Assembly: GCA_030680605.1 (NCBI GenBank)
Contig: JAUXUQ010000013.1
Location: 1 to 64,000 of the forward strand
Length of the DNA: 64,000 nt
Origin: Gammaproteobacteria bacterium
GTDB taxonomy: Bacteria; Pseudomonadota; Gammaproteobacteria; SURF-13
Direction of reading: 5' to 3'
The notes beneath the pieces are model-generated. The model was not told the DNA's origin. It did no database searches and saw only the letters and a program-made list of their open reading frames with translations. Below are positions 1 through 8,751 of the stretch, one piece after another. Made by a program: the position numbers and the translations under genes. Each line of letters begins with the position of its first letter. The stretch's first letter is position 1.

Positions 1-83
1 GTGTTCGTGCTCATGGGGGCAGCGACAGTGGCGGAGATTTGGCAATTTGGAATTTCAAATCCGCAAATCGCCGACACAGCCAC

Positions 84-959
84 TCACGGCTGCTTTTCCT
101 GCTCACGAAACTGCGTGGGCGTGAGCTTGGTCATCTTCTTGAAGTCCTTGGAGAAGAAGAACTGGTCGTGATAGCCGACCTGACGGGCGATTTCTTTGAC
201 GGGATCATCGGATTCGATGAGGCGGCGCTTCGCCTGATTGATGCGCTCGCGGCGCAGCCAGTCGATGGGGCTGGTGCCGATGGCGGCCTTGAACTGGCGG
301 CTGAAATGGCTCTCGCTCATGCCGCTGAGGTTGGCGAGCTCGGCCACACGCATGGGCAGATGGAAATACAGGCGCATGCGTTCGAGAGCCTTGGACACAG
401 CGGTCGGCAGCTCGGGCTGAACCAGGCCCGGTTCCGACAGACGCACATGAAAGGCGAGGCCGATCAAGGCGGCGACGGATGCGCTGGCGAGCGCGGCATC
501 GCTCGGACGTGTGCCGGTCATGTGCTGAAAGGCGTTTTCAAACTCCTGCATCACGGATTTTTCATTGATGCCCTCCAGCACCGGCTGCGAGCGCACCTGG
601 AGCAGTTCGGCGATGCGATCGAGCGAACGACCCTCCACTCGCATCCAGTAAAGCTCCCAAGGATCACGGTTGTGCGCCCCGTAGAGGTGCGGGTGGTGGC
701 AGTTCACCCACACCAGCGAGCCAGCACTGACTTCATGCCGCTTTCCACCGACTTGCACCCAGCCGCGCCCTCTGAGGCAGAAAATCAACTCGTGACCAGG
801 ATAGGTTTCCCGCTCAATGCGATGCTCAAAGCCCGCGCGCAGATGTCCGGCGCGCACCACGGAATAAAACAAGTCGCGCTGCCAGTCTGCCGGAGTGGCG
901 TACAGATTGGTCAGAAAGACCGTTTCCTGGAACAGCGAAGACATGACCGAATAATACAT
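84..959 (-). CDS. AraC-family transcriptional regulator with cupin-type sensor domain
   Basis: This 291-residue protein has the usual AraC-family layout. Residues about 35-110 look like an AraC-type cupin/arm effector domain (PGHELIFCLRG, then HHPHLYG). Residues about 190-285 carry the paired helix-turn-helix DNA-binding domain, with the signature IARQVGYHDQFFFSKDFKK near the C-terminus. Such proteins usually regulate sugar or small-molecule catabolism genes, but no such gene lies next to it, so its target is unknown. It is transcribed away from rplU. Two in-frame ATGs (residues 1 and 6) make the start uncertain. The protein and its surroundings resemble Verrucomicrobiota more than the rest of the window. 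Confidence 0.85.
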   Translation of the reverse strand: MYYSVMSSLFQETVFLTNLYATPADWQRDLFYSVVRAGHLRAGFEHRIERETYPGHELIFCLRGRGWVQVGGKRHEVSAGSLVWVNCHHPHLYGAHNRDPWELYWMRVEGRSLDRIAELLQVRSQPVLEGINEKSVMQEFENAFQHMTGTRPSDAALASASVAALIGLAFHVRLSEPGLVQPELPTAVSKALERMRLYFHLPMRVAELANLSGMSESHFSRQFKAAIGTSPIDWLRRERINQAKRRLIESDDPVKEIARQVGYHDQFFFSKDFKKMTKLTPTQFREQEKQP

Positions 960-1166
960 TCCCGCCCCGCCACCTGTCGAGCCTGGATTTGTGACACTTG
1001 CTGCTCAATCTTGCGGATGCGCAGGAGCATCCGCCCTGGTTCACCGCCCTGTCAGTCCTGTTTGCCGCTTTTCTCATCAAGTTTTCCCTTGCCGAACCAT
1101 GGCACCTGTGGAAATCTCCGCGCCCCTCGTCCCAGGCAGCGAGGAAACTTCTATCTTTTCAAGGCT

Positions 1167-1481
1167 ATGGCATACGCAATCATCAAAACAGGCGGCAAAC
1201 AGTACAAAGTGTCCGTGGGCGACAAGCTCGACGTGGAGAAACTCGAATCCGCCGAGGGCGAAACCGCCACCTTCGATCAGGTGCTCGCCGCCGGTGAAGG
1301 CAGCAGCATCCAGGTGGGCGCTCCCACCGTCGCTGGAGCCAGCGTTTCCGCCAAGGTGCTCAAGCAGCACAAGGCCGACAAGGTCACCACCTTCAAGTTC
1401 CGCAAGCGCAAGGGCTTCCACAAGACTCGCGGTCATCGCCAGCCGCTGACCCTCGTGCAGATCACCGCCATCAACGCATAA
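1167..1481 (+). CDS. rplU: 50S ribosomal protein L21
   Basis: The 104-residue product starts MAYAIIKTGGKQYKV and ends with the conserved GFHKTRGHRQPLTLVQI segment that contacts 23S rRNA, so it is complete L21. A longer open frame extends upstream to position 39, but only the part from 1167 is L21-like. It precedes rpmA by 21 nt, the usual rplU-rpmA pairing. The C-terminal FRKRKGFHKTRGHRQ form differs from gammaproteobacterial L21, which usually ends in RRQGHRQ-type sequence. This is one reason to suspect a foreign origin for the first 4 kb. Confidence 0.95.
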   Translation: MAYAIIKTGGKQYKVSVGDKLDVEKLESAEGETATFDQVLAAGEGSSIQVGAPTVAGASVSAKVLKQHKADKVTTFKFRKRKGFHKTRGHRQPLTLVQITAINA

Positions 1482-1502
1482 TCGTCTTACCCCTCCCCTC
1501 TT

Positions 1503-1766
1503 ATGGCCCATAAAAAAGGACAAGGTTCCGTCAAGAACGGTCGCGACAGCCAGAGCAAGCGTCTTGGCGTCAAAAAATTCGGCGGTGAATCCGTCGTCGC
1601 AGGCAACATCATCCTCCGTCAGCGTGGCACGAAGTGGATTCCCGGTCTCAACGTCGGCATCGGCAGAGACCACACCATCTTCGCCCTCGTGGACGGCAAT
1701 GTCCGCTTCGACAAGGATGGTCGCCGCGTGAACATCCAGCCACCTGCCGCAGCGCTTCAGGCTTAA
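1503..1766 (+). CDS. rpmA: 50S ribosomal protein L27
   Basis: The 87-residue product begins [20 protein letters not shown] and contains the conserved [15 protein letters not shown] core of L27, which sits near the peptidyl transferase centre. It follows rplU directly. The wording of the conserved blocks ([11 protein letters not shown] rather than AGGSTRNGRDS, and [18 protein letters not shown]) is typical of Verrucomicrobiota as far as I can judge from memory. In gammaproteobacteria obgE usually follows; here a terminator and then cysH follow. Confidence 0.95.
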   Translation: MAHKKGQGSVKNGRDSQSKRLGVKKFGGESVVAGNIILRQRGTKWIPGLNVGIGRDHTIFALVDGNVRFDKDGRRVNIQPPAAALQA

Positions 1767-1790
1767 CCCGAAGCAACAGCCAACTTTCGA

Positions 1791-1819
1791 AGGGCGCGGA
1801 TCGTCTCCGCGCCCTTTTT
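1791..1819 (+). terminator. Rho-independent terminator after rpmA
   Basis: A 10-bp perfect inverted repeat (AGGGCGCGGA / TCCGCGCCCT) with a 5-nt loop is followed by a T run. It lies 24 nt after the rpmA stop codon and closes the rplU-rpmA transcript before cysH. Confidence 0.85.
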
Positions 1820-1885
1820 CATGCCCTGATTTTCTATTTCCTACTTTACACATCGAGAATCGGGTGAATAAATCGCCCTCCCACC

Positions 1886-2542
1886 ATGAATCCCGACCAA
1901 ATCGCTGCCCTCAATGATGAAGCCCGTGGCAAATCGCCCCAGGAGATCATTCAGATCGCCCTCGCGCATGCCGACGGCCAGGCCGTCGTCACCACGAACT
2001 TCCGTCCGTATGAAGCGGTGATCCTGCATCTCGCCACGGAACAGGAGGCGGGCATTCCCATCCTCTGGGTCGATCACGGCACCAATCTCCCTGAAACCTA
2101 CCGCTTCGCCGAAAAAAGCCACGCGCGTCTCAACCTCAACTTGAAGCCCTATCTGCCGCTCATGACCGCCGCGCACTGGCTGGCCCTGAATGGCGGCCAG
2201 GTGCCGATGCCAGATGAAGTCGAGCGCGTCGAATCCTTCAGCCGCATCATGAAGCTGGAGCCGTTCGAGCGCGGCATGCGTGAACTCGCCCCGAAAGTCT
2301 GGATCACCGCCCTGCGCAAAGAGCAGAACCCGCAACGTGCCGCCACGCTTCAGCCCTTCATGTGGGACGCCAAATTCAACTGCCTGAAGGTGAACCCCAT
2401 CCTCGACTGGACCCCGGTCGAGATGGACGCCTACCTGCTCGAACACGACCTGCCGAACGAGCGCACCTACTACGATCCTGCCAAGGGCGATGAGAAACAC
2501 GAATGCGGCCTGCACGCCAAGCTCGTCACCGACAAAGTGTAA
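1886..2542 (+). CDS. cysH: Phosphoadenosine phosphosulfate reductase (CysH)
   Basis: This 218-residue PP-loop-fold enzyme reduces activated sulfate (PAPS) to sulfite using thioredoxin or glutaredoxin in assimilatory sulfate reduction. The C-terminal ECGLH motif (near residue 207) supplies the catalytic cysteine, and WVDHGTNLPETY and TALRKEQNPQR are family landmarks. The CC...CxxC cysteines that bind the 4Fe-4S cluster in APS reductases are absent, so PAPS is the likelier substrate. However, no cysC (APS kinase) is visible in the window. It lies 6 nt upstream of the TauE-type gene and is probably cotranscribed with cysD. Confidence 0.88.
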   Translation: MNPDQIAALNDEARGKSPQEIIQIALAHADGQAVVTTNFRPYEAVILHLATEQEAGIPILWVDHGTNLPETYRFAEKSHARLNLNLKPYLPLMTAAHWLALNGGQVPMPDEVERVESFSRIMKLEPFERGMRELAPKVWITALRKEQNPQRAATLQPFMWDAKFNCLKVNPILDWTPVEMDAYLLEHDLPNERTYYDPAKGDEKHECGLHAKLVTDKV

Positions 2543-2548
2543 GCGCCC

Positions 2549-3298
2549 ATGGATCTGCCGCCCGACTTCCTGCTCTACATCGCCGCCGGCTTCGTCGCTC
2601 AATTGATCGACGGAGCGCTTGGCATGGCCTATGGCGTCAGCGCCTCGTCGCTGCTCATGGCCCTCGGTGTGCCGCCAGCGGCCACCAGTGCCACCGTGCA
2701 TGCGGCAGAGTGCTTCACCACGGGCGCTTCCGCGATTTCACATCACGCGTTTGGGAATGTGGACCGCTTTCTGTTTCGCCGCCTGCTCGTTCCTGCGGTG
2801 ATCGGTGCCATCATCGGCGCTTACCTGCTCTCCTCCATCGGCGATGTGCTCAAACCCTGGGTTTCCGGCTACCTCATCATCATGGGCGCCGTGATCATCG
2901 CCAAGGCCTTCGTCCGCGTGCCGCCGCGCAATGTGACCACCCATCTCGCACCCCTCGGCTTCTTCGGCGCGCTCGTCGATGCCATGGGCGGCGGCGGTTG
3001 GGGTCCGATTGTCGCCTCCAATCTCATCGTGCGCGGCAACAACGTCCGCATCACCGTCGGCAGCGTGAACGCCGTCGAGTTTTTCGTCACACTGGCCGCC
3101 AGCATCACCTTTTTCCTCACTATCGGCCTCACGCATTGGAGCATCATCCTCGGTCTTGCCATCGGCGGCATGATCGCCGCGCCGTTTGGGGCCTGGGCGG
3201 CCAAACACATCCCGCACAAGCCCTTCATGATTCTCGTCGGCGTCCTTGTCGTCGCCCTCAGCACGCGCAACCTTCTCAAATTCCTCGCCATCATCTGA
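2549..3298 (+). CDS. TauE/SafE-family sulfite or anion exporter
   Basis: The 249-residue hydrophobic protein has about seven or eight membrane segments arranged as two related halves, as in the TauE/SafE (former DUF81) family. The family exports sulfite, sulfoacetate or related organosulfonates; some members act in other anion transport. Its place between cysH (6 nt upstream) and cysD (6 nt downstream) suggests it vents excess sulfite or moves a sulfur anion during sulfate assimilation. The conserved early motif QLIDGALGMAYGV is visible near residues 17-30. Confidence 0.85.
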   Translation: MDLPPDFLLYIAAGFVAQLIDGALGMAYGVSASSLLMALGVPPAATSATVHAAECFTTGASAISHHAFGNVDRFLFRRLLVPAVIGAIIGAYLLSSIGDVLKPWVSGYLIIMGAVIIAKAFVRVPPRNVTTHLAPLGFFGALVDAMGGGGWGPIVASNLIVRGNNVRITVGSVNAVEFFVTLAASITFFLTIGLTHWSIILGLAIGGMIAAPFGAWAAKHIPHKPFMILVGVLVVALSTRNLLKFLAII

Positions 3299-3304
3299 TT
3301 CATC

Positions 3305-4204
3305 ATGTCAGCCATCACTCACCTCCAATTCCTCGAATCCGAGGCCATCTACATCCTGCGCGAAACCGCCGCGCAGTTTCAAAAGCCCGCGCTGCTCTTC
3401 TCCGGCGGCAAAGATTCCATCGTCATGGCCTGGCTCGCACGCAAAGCCTTCTATCCGTCGAAGCTCCCCTTCCCGCTGCTCCACGTCGATACCGGCCACA
3501 ACTTCCCCGAGGCCATGGAGTACCGCGACTGGTTCGTGCAGGAGATCGGCGCCAACCTCACCGTCGGCCTTGTGCAGAAGTCCATCGACGACGGCCGCGT
3601 GCAAGAGGAAAAAGGCCACAACGCCAGTCGCAACAAGCTGCAGACCGTCACCCTGCTCGACACCATTGAGGAGCACCAATACGACGCCTGTCTCGGCGGT
3701 GGCCGACGCGATGAGGAAAAAGCCCGCGCCAAGGAACGCTTCTTCAGCCACCGCGATGAATTCGGCCAGTGGGACCCGAAGAACCAGCGCCCCGAACTTT
3801 GGAACATCTTCAATGGTCGCAAACACTTCGGTGAGCACTTCCGTGTCTTCCCGCTCAGCAACTGGACCGAGATGGACATCTGGCAATACATCGCGCGCGA
3901 GCAACTCGAAGTGCCCTGCATCTACTACGCCCACCGGCGTGACGTGGTGTGGCGCGGCGGCTGGCTGCCGGTATCACACCTGGTGCAACCCAAGGAAGGC
4001 GAGGAGATCAAAAATCTCATGGTGCGCTTCCGCACCGTCGGCGACATGAGCTGCACCTGCCCGGTCGAGTCGAACGCCACCACACCTGACGAGATCATTC
4101 TGGAAACCGCCGGCTCGCGTATCACCGAGCGCGGCGCCACCCGCATGGATGACAAGACCTCCGAGGCGTCTATGGAGCTGCGCAAGCGCGAGGGTTACTT
4201 CTGA
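3305..4204 (+). CDS. cysD: Sulfate adenylyltransferase subunit 2 (CysD)
   Basis: This is the catalytic PP-loop subunit of ATP sulfurylase (299 residues), which makes adenosine 5'-phosphosulfate from sulfate and ATP. The PP-loop SGGKDS is at residues 33-38, followed by HVDTGHNFPE and GGGRRDEEKARAKER, all diagnostic. The C-terminus is full length (SMELRKREGYF). The TGA stop overlaps the cysN ATG by one base, so the two subunits are translationally coupled. The shift from Verrucomicrobiota-like to gammaproteobacterial sequence appears to fall around the end of this gene. Confidence 0.95.
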   Translation: MSAITHLQFLESEAIYILRETAAQFQKPALLFSGGKDSIVMAWLARKAFYPSKLPFPLLHVDTGHNFPEAMEYRDWFVQEIGANLTVGLVQKSIDDGRVQEEKGHNASRNKLQTVTLLDTIEEHQYDACLGGGRRDEEKARAKERFFSHRDEFGQWDPKNQRPELWNIFNGRKHFGEHFRVFPLSNWTEMDIWQYIAREQLEVPCIYYAHRRDVVWRGGWLPVSHLVQPKEGEEIKNLMVRFRTVGDMSCTCPVESNATTPDEIILETAGSRITERGATRMDDKTSEASMELRKREGYF

Positions 4205-5448
4205 TGGATTTATTACGCTTCACTACCGCAGGCAGCGTCGACGATGGCAAGAGCACGCTCATCGGCCGCCTGCTCTACGATGCCAAGTCCATCTTTGAAG
4301 ACCAGTTGCAGGCCATGGAGATCAGCACAGAGCGGCGCGGTGGCACCGGCGTTGACCTGTCGCTGCTCACCGACGGCCTGCAGGCGGAACGCGAGCAGGG
4401 CATTACCATCGATGTCGCTTACCGCTATTTCGCCACACCCAGGCGCAAATTCATTATTGCCGACACCCCCGGCCACGAGCAGTACACGCGCAATATGGTC
4501 ACCGGCGCCTCGACCGCCAATCTGGCCATCGTGCTGATTGACGCGCGCAAGGGTGTTCTCACCCAGTCGCGCCGTCACGCCTACATCGCGCGCCTGCTCG
4601 GCATTCCGCACCTGATTGCCGCCGTCAACAAGATGGACCTGGTCGATTACTCGGAAGCAACGTACCAGGCCATCAAGACCGAGTTCAGCGCCTTCTGCGA
4701 GCAGCTGGGCGCCCGCGATGTGCACTTCATCCCGATCTCGGCGCTGCACGGTGACAACGTGGTGGAAAAAAGCACGCACATGCCGTGGTACGCCGGTGCG
4801 CCGCTGCTCGATGCGCTGGAATCCACCCCCATCCTGCATGACATCAACCAGCGCGACTTCCGCTTCCCGGTGCAACTGGTGTGCAGCCCGCAGATATCAG
4901 GCCTGCCGGACTTCCGCGGCTACATGGGGCGCATCGAATCCGGCCACATCCGTGTCGGCGACGAGATCGTGGTACTGCCTTCGGGGCACCGCTCGCGCAT
5001 CCAGGACATCGTCACCTACAACGGCAGCCTCAACGAGGCCTGTGCGCCGCAATCCGTCACCCTCACGCTGCAAGACCATATCGATATCTCGCGCGGCGAC
5101 ATGCTGGTACGCCCCGAAAAACTCCCGCGCAGCACGCGCGAGCTGCATGCCACCCTGTGCTGGATGAGCGAACAGCCACTGCACCCCGGCGGCAAGTATC
5201 TCATCAAGCACACCACTCAGACGGCCAAGGCGCTGATAAAAACCATCGAACACAAAGTGGATATCAACACCCTGGCCACGGGCCCGGCGAGCGAATTGCA
5301 GATGAACGAGATTGGCCGCGTGCAGATCACGCTGCAACGCCCCGTGATCTGCGATGCTTACCGCGACAACCGCGCCAGCGGCGCCTTCATTGTCATCGAC
5401 GAGCACAGCAACAACACCGTCGCGGCAGGCATGATCGATGCGGAGTGA
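4204..5448 (+). CDS. cysN: Sulfate adenylyltransferase subunit 1, GTPase (CysN)
   Basis: This regulatory GTPase subunit of ATP sulfurylase couples GTP hydrolysis to APS formation. All G motifs are visible: GSVDDGKST (10-18), DTPGH (87-91), NKMD (142-145) and a later ISAL. Domains II and III follow. At 414 residues it is the stand-alone CysN form without the fused CysC kinase found in CysNC proteins. The start lacks the N-terminal extension of enterobacterial CysN. It overlaps cysD by one base. Confidence 0.95.
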   Translation: MDLLRFTTAGSVDDGKSTLIGRLLYDAKSIFEDQLQAMEISTERRGGTGVDLSLLTDGLQAEREQGITIDVAYRYFATPRRKFIIADTPGHEQYTRNMVTGASTANLAIVLIDARKGVLTQSRRHAYIARLLGIPHLIAAVNKMDLVDYSEATYQAIKTEFSAFCEQLGARDVHFIPISALHGDNVVEKSTHMPWYAGAPLLDALESTPILHDINQRDFRFPVQLVCSPQISGLPDFRGYMGRIESGHIRVGDEIVVLPSGHRSRIQDIVTYNGSLNEACAPQSVTLTLQDHIDISRGDMLVRPEKLPRSTRELHATLCWMSEQPLHPGGKYLIKHTTQTAKALIKTIEHKVDINTLATGPASELQMNEIGRVQITLQRPVICDAYRDNRASGAFIVIDEHSNNTVAAGMIDAE

Positions 5449-5548
5449 TACCAGCGTCACCTGAACATATCCAGTGCCGCGTTGTCAGGCCGCACCCTTT
5501 GCCTGTAGTATTGTTGAATTCCCTGCAAGCCGCCTGCGGATTGACCGA

Positions 5549-6940
5549 GTGCCTATACCCCGATCCTCTGTTGCCAGCATTGCATGGCCCGCGTTGCCCA
5601 CGCCGGAGGCAGCGGCCATGCTTGCCATGCAATACCAGTTGGAACAGAGCCAGTGGTGGCCACCGGAAGTCCTGCTGGAGCAGCAATTGCGTCAGCTCTC
5701 GACGCTACTCGCGCACGCCTACGAAACCATCCCCTTCTATCGGGAGCGCCTCAGGTCGGTGGGCTTTGACCCAAAGAGCGGCCTCACCTGGGACATGTTC
5801 ACAAGCCTTCCGCTGCTGCGGCGCTCCGAGGTGCAGTCGGCGGGCGAGGCCTTGCTCAGCCAGAAGCCACTTCGCGAGCATGGAAAAATCGCCGAAGGCA
5901 AAACCTCCGGCTCCACGGGGCGCCCAATCAAATTTTATGGCACCCAACTCGGCCGGACTTTCTGGCAGATACTCACACTGCGCGAACACCTGTGGCACCA
6001 GAGGGACTTTAGTGGCACCCTGGCCGCTATCCGTTCTCGCGCGCCCAGCCTGGATCGGCGCGGCTGGGGCCCTTCCACCGATGTTGCGTTCGATACCGGC
6101 CCGTGCGCATCCATCGACATCTGCACCGATGTTCAGCGCCAGCTGAAGTGGCTGCAGCAACAGAATCCGGATTACCTGTTGAGCTACCCGTCCAATGTGC
6201 GGGCCTTGGCCAGGGCCTGCCTTGAACAGGGCATAAAGCTGCCACGGTTGCGTGAGGTGCGCACCCTCAGTGAAACACTCAACCCGGATCTGCGCGCGCT
6301 CTGCCGCGAGGCATGGGATGTGCCGGTAGTGGACATGTATAGCGCGGCAGAGGTAGGCCACATCGCCCTGCAATGCCCGGAACATGAGCACTACCACATT
6401 CAGTCTGAAACCGTTCTGGTGGAGATCCTGAATGCGGAGGACAAACCGTGCCAGCCCGGTGAAATCGGCAGGGTAGTGCTGACTGCCCTGCATAACTCCG
6501 CCATGCCCCTCATCCGCTACGAGATCATGGATTATGCCGAAGCCGGCGCCCGCTGCCCTTGCGGGCGCGGCTTGCCGGTCATCACGCGCATACTGGGCCG
6601 GCAAAGAAACCTGATCACCCTCCCCGATGGCCGGCAACACTGTCCTGATACCGGATACAAGACCTGGTTCGGCCTTGCCCCCATACAGCAATTTCAGATC
6701 ATCCAGCATTCCCTGCAACAGATCGAGGTCAAGCTCGTCATGCCGCGGCCCTTGACGCAGGACGAACAGGATAAAATGACGGCCATCCTGCACACATCCC
6801 TGGGCCACCCTTTTGATATCATGTTTTCCTATCACGATGATATCCCCCGCAGCACGGGAGGCAAGTTTGAGGAATTCATGTCAAAGGTCTCATTGCCGCA
6901 TGGCGCTGCACACCCTCTATCCCAAGGCGACCAAACGTAG
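5549..6940 (+). CDS. CapK/PaaK-family adenylate-forming enzyme, copy 1
   Basis: This is a member of the phenylacetate-CoA ligase-like (CapK, COG1541) branch of adenylate-forming enzymes. These activate a carboxylic acid with ATP, and some then form a thioester or amide. Visible landmarks are the phosphate-binding motif SGSTGRPI, the YSAAEVGHIALQCPEHEHY block, LIRYEIMDYAEAG, a CPCGRGLP zinc-like/cysteine motif and the terminal STGGKFEEF. An open frame reaches 5474, but similarity to copy 2 begins at the GTG at 5549, so I prefer that start. The substrate cannot be read from sequence. It is followed by the phosphohydrolase gene, with a 44-nt gap. Confidence 0.8.
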   Translation: MPIPRSSVASIAWPALPTPEAAAMLAMQYQLEQSQWWPPEVLLEQQLRQLSTLLAHAYETIPFYRERLRSVGFDPKSGLTWDMFTSLPLLRRSEVQSAGEALLSQKPLREHGKIAEGKTSGSTGRPIKFYGTQLGRTFWQILTLREHLWHQRDFSGTLAAIRSRAPSLDRRGWGPSTDVAFDTGPCASIDICTDVQRQLKWLQQQNPDYLLSYPSNVRALARACLEQGIKLPRLREVRTLSETLNPDLRALCREAWDVPVVDMYSAAEVGHIALQCPEHEHYHIQSETVLVEILNAEDKPCQPGEIGRVVLTALHNSAMPLIRYEIMDYAEAGARCPCGRGLPVITRILGRQRNLITLPDGRQHCPDTGYKTWFGLAPIQQFQIIQHSLQQIEVKLVMPRPLTQDEQDKMTAILHTSLGHPFDIMFSYHDDIPRSTGGKFEEFMSKVSLPHGAAHPLSQGDQT

Positions 6941-6984
6941 CGCTTCCGCCAAGCCAGGACATCACCCACAACGAGGTATCAGCC

Positions 6985-8592
6985 GTGAACAATAAAATTA
7001 TTGCAGTGTCCTTCGACGCCATGTCTCCGGTACTGCTCGAAATGCAGATCAAGGCGGGCCATTTGCCCAATCTTGCGCGGCTGATGCGTGAGGGCGCCTA
7101 TGGCCGTCTGCACAAGCCTGAGATACTGCCGCATGAAAACAGCTGGTCTGCCTTTCTCACCGGGACCACGCCCGAGCACACAGGCGAGTGGGGACACATG
7201 AGCTATGCCCCCGACAGCTACACCTTCCGGGAATTACCGGCCTACGACAATAAGCAGGCCCGGCCCTTTTACTGCCTGGACCCCAAGCCTCATGTGGCGA
7301 TTTTCGATGTCCCCACCACCCGGGTAGAACCCTCGACCCACGGTATCCAGATTTTCGGCTGGAGCGTGGAGGCCAACCAGTTCCTGCGTCAGTCATCGCC
7401 GCCCGAGTTGTTGAGTGAGCTGACTGACCGCTACGGCACCCATCCAGCCTTCGCGACACTCGACACGCGGGCACTTAACGACCCGGAGGGTAACCCGGTT
7501 TCCTCGTTCAGAATGCCCAACCTGTATGATTTGCCCGCACTGCTGACGCTGAACACGGCGATGATCGACGCGATGGCCCAGCGCACCCATATCATCCGGG
7601 ATCTGGCCGCGCGCGAAGATTGGGACCTACTGCTCAGCGCCTATGGCGAGATTCACACCGTGGGTCACATGCTCTGGCATCTGGGCATGCCCCACCCCTT
7701 GCATGACGCCTTCCAGGCGCAACTGGACGGCGCCCAGCCCCTGCAGGCCGCGCTTGACGCGCTGGACAGGGAGGCGGGGGAACTGGAGGCGTTGACGCCT
7801 GAGGACGGGTATTTGCTGATCTTTTCCGTGTCCGGGATGTCGCCGGTCAATTCGGACATGGTACAGATGCTGTTCCTGCCTGAATTCCTCTACCGCTGGC
7901 AAACCGGGCAAGCCGCCCTCGCCGCCGGTGACCCGGATCGCCCGGTGCCGCCGCCTGCTGTCCATTACCACCGGCACTGGAAGGACGAAATCTGGGCCCT
8001 GCGAACCCCGGCAGGCGAGCGGGATCTGATCTCCCCGGCTGAACTGGAACGCCAGAACGACCCCGTCGACTGGAATCCAACGCGCTGGTTTCAACCCCTA
8101 TGGCCCCGCATGAAGGCCTTTGCCCTGCCCAACTACTATCACGGCATGGTACGCCTGAACGTCCGGGGACGGGATGGCCAAGGGATAGTGGCGCCGGACG
8201 ATTATGGCCGGGAATGCCAGACACTGGCGGATGCCCTGCTCAAGCTTACCGATGCCCGCAGTGGCCGCCCCATAGTGAAGGAAGTCACGCTCACCCGTCG
8301 CCACGCCCTGGAAGACGCCCCGCTGGCCGGCCCTGCTGATCTCATCGTGCACTGGGAGGCAGGCCCCCCTGTGGATACGGTACAAAGCCCGGACATTGGC
8401 CGCATTGGCCCGGTGCCTTATTTCCGCTCCGGGGGTCACGCCCCCACCGGCCTCTGCCTCATCCGCGGCCCCGGCATTGAGCCCGGCAGTCGGTTGCCTG
8501 ACGATGCGCAGGTCACCGACCTCACCGCCAGCCTGCTCAATCTCATGGGACGGACTGTTCCACCCCATATCGAAGGCCGATCCTGGTGGTAG
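6985..8592 (+). CDS. Alkaline-phosphatase-superfamily phosphohydrolase / phosphodiesterase
   Basis: The 535-residue protein starts at GTG and belongs to the type I phosphodiesterase / predicted AP-superfamily phosphohydrolase group. It has the early metal-binding Asp11 (VSFDAMS), the nucleophile region PHENSWSAFLTG (49-60) followed by PEHTGEWGH, and a later metal site GEIHTVGHMLWH. Family members cleave phosphate mono- or diesters using two metal ions; the substrate here is unknown. No signal peptide is evident, so it is probably cytoplasmic. A truncated second copy of the same gene starts directly after its stop codon, which points to a tandem duplication. Confidence 0.8.
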   Translation: MNNKIIAVSFDAMSPVLLEMQIKAGHLPNLARLMREGAYGRLHKPEILPHENSWSAFLTGTTPEHTGEWGHMSYAPDSYTFRELPAYDNKQARPFYCLDPKPHVAIFDVPTTRVEPSTHGIQIFGWSVEANQFLRQSSPPELLSELTDRYGTHPAFATLDTRALNDPEGNPVSSFRMPNLYDLPALLTLNTAMIDAMAQRTHIIRDLAAREDWDLLLSAYGEIHTVGHMLWHLGMPHPLHDAFQAQLDGAQPLQAALDALDREAGELEALTPEDGYLLIFSVSGMSPVNSDMVQMLFLPEFLYRWQTGQAALAAGDPDRPVPPPAVHYHRHWKDEIWALRTPAGERDLISPAELERQNDPVDWNPTRWFQPLWPRMKAFALPNYYHGMVRLNVRGRDGQGIVAPDDYGRECQTLADALLKLTDARSGRPIVKEVTLTRRHALEDAPLAGPADLIVHWEAGPPVDTVQSPDIGRIGPVPYFRSGGHAPTGLCLIRGPGIEPGSRLPDDAQVTDLTASLLNLMGRTVPPHIEGRSWW

Positions 8593-8595
8593 TCC

Positions 8596-8743
8596 CCGGT
8601 ACTGCTCGAAATGCAGATCAAGGCGGACCCTATGCCTAATCTTGCGCGGCTGATGCGCAAAGGCGACTATGGCCGTCTACACAAGCCTGATGTGCTACCG
8701 CATGATAACAGCTGGTCGACCTTTCTCACCGGCACCACGCCCT
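8596..8743 (+). pseudogene. 5' fragment of a second phosphohydrolase gene
   Basis: This stretch repeats, with scattered substitutions, bases about 7027-7174 of the preceding phosphohydrolase gene. It starts at the codon for Pro15 right after the TAG of the intact copy and stays in frame for about 48 codons up to FLTGTTP, where it breaks at CCACGCCCT and ends in TAA. It lacks the first 14 codons and everything after residue about 63. The missing 3' end is found at 9606-9706, on the far side of the methyltransferase gene. Confidence 0.85.
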
Positions 8744-8751
8744 AACCTTCA

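Noticed and set aside
39-1166. Long open frame on the plus strand upstream of and continuous with rplU
   Set aside because: It is antisense to the AraC-family gene and only its last 104 codons resemble L21; the rest is a shadow frame.
2503-3669. 388-codon plus-strand frame across the TauE-type gene
   Set aside because: Arg/His-rich shadow of the real membrane-protein frame with no recognisable domain.
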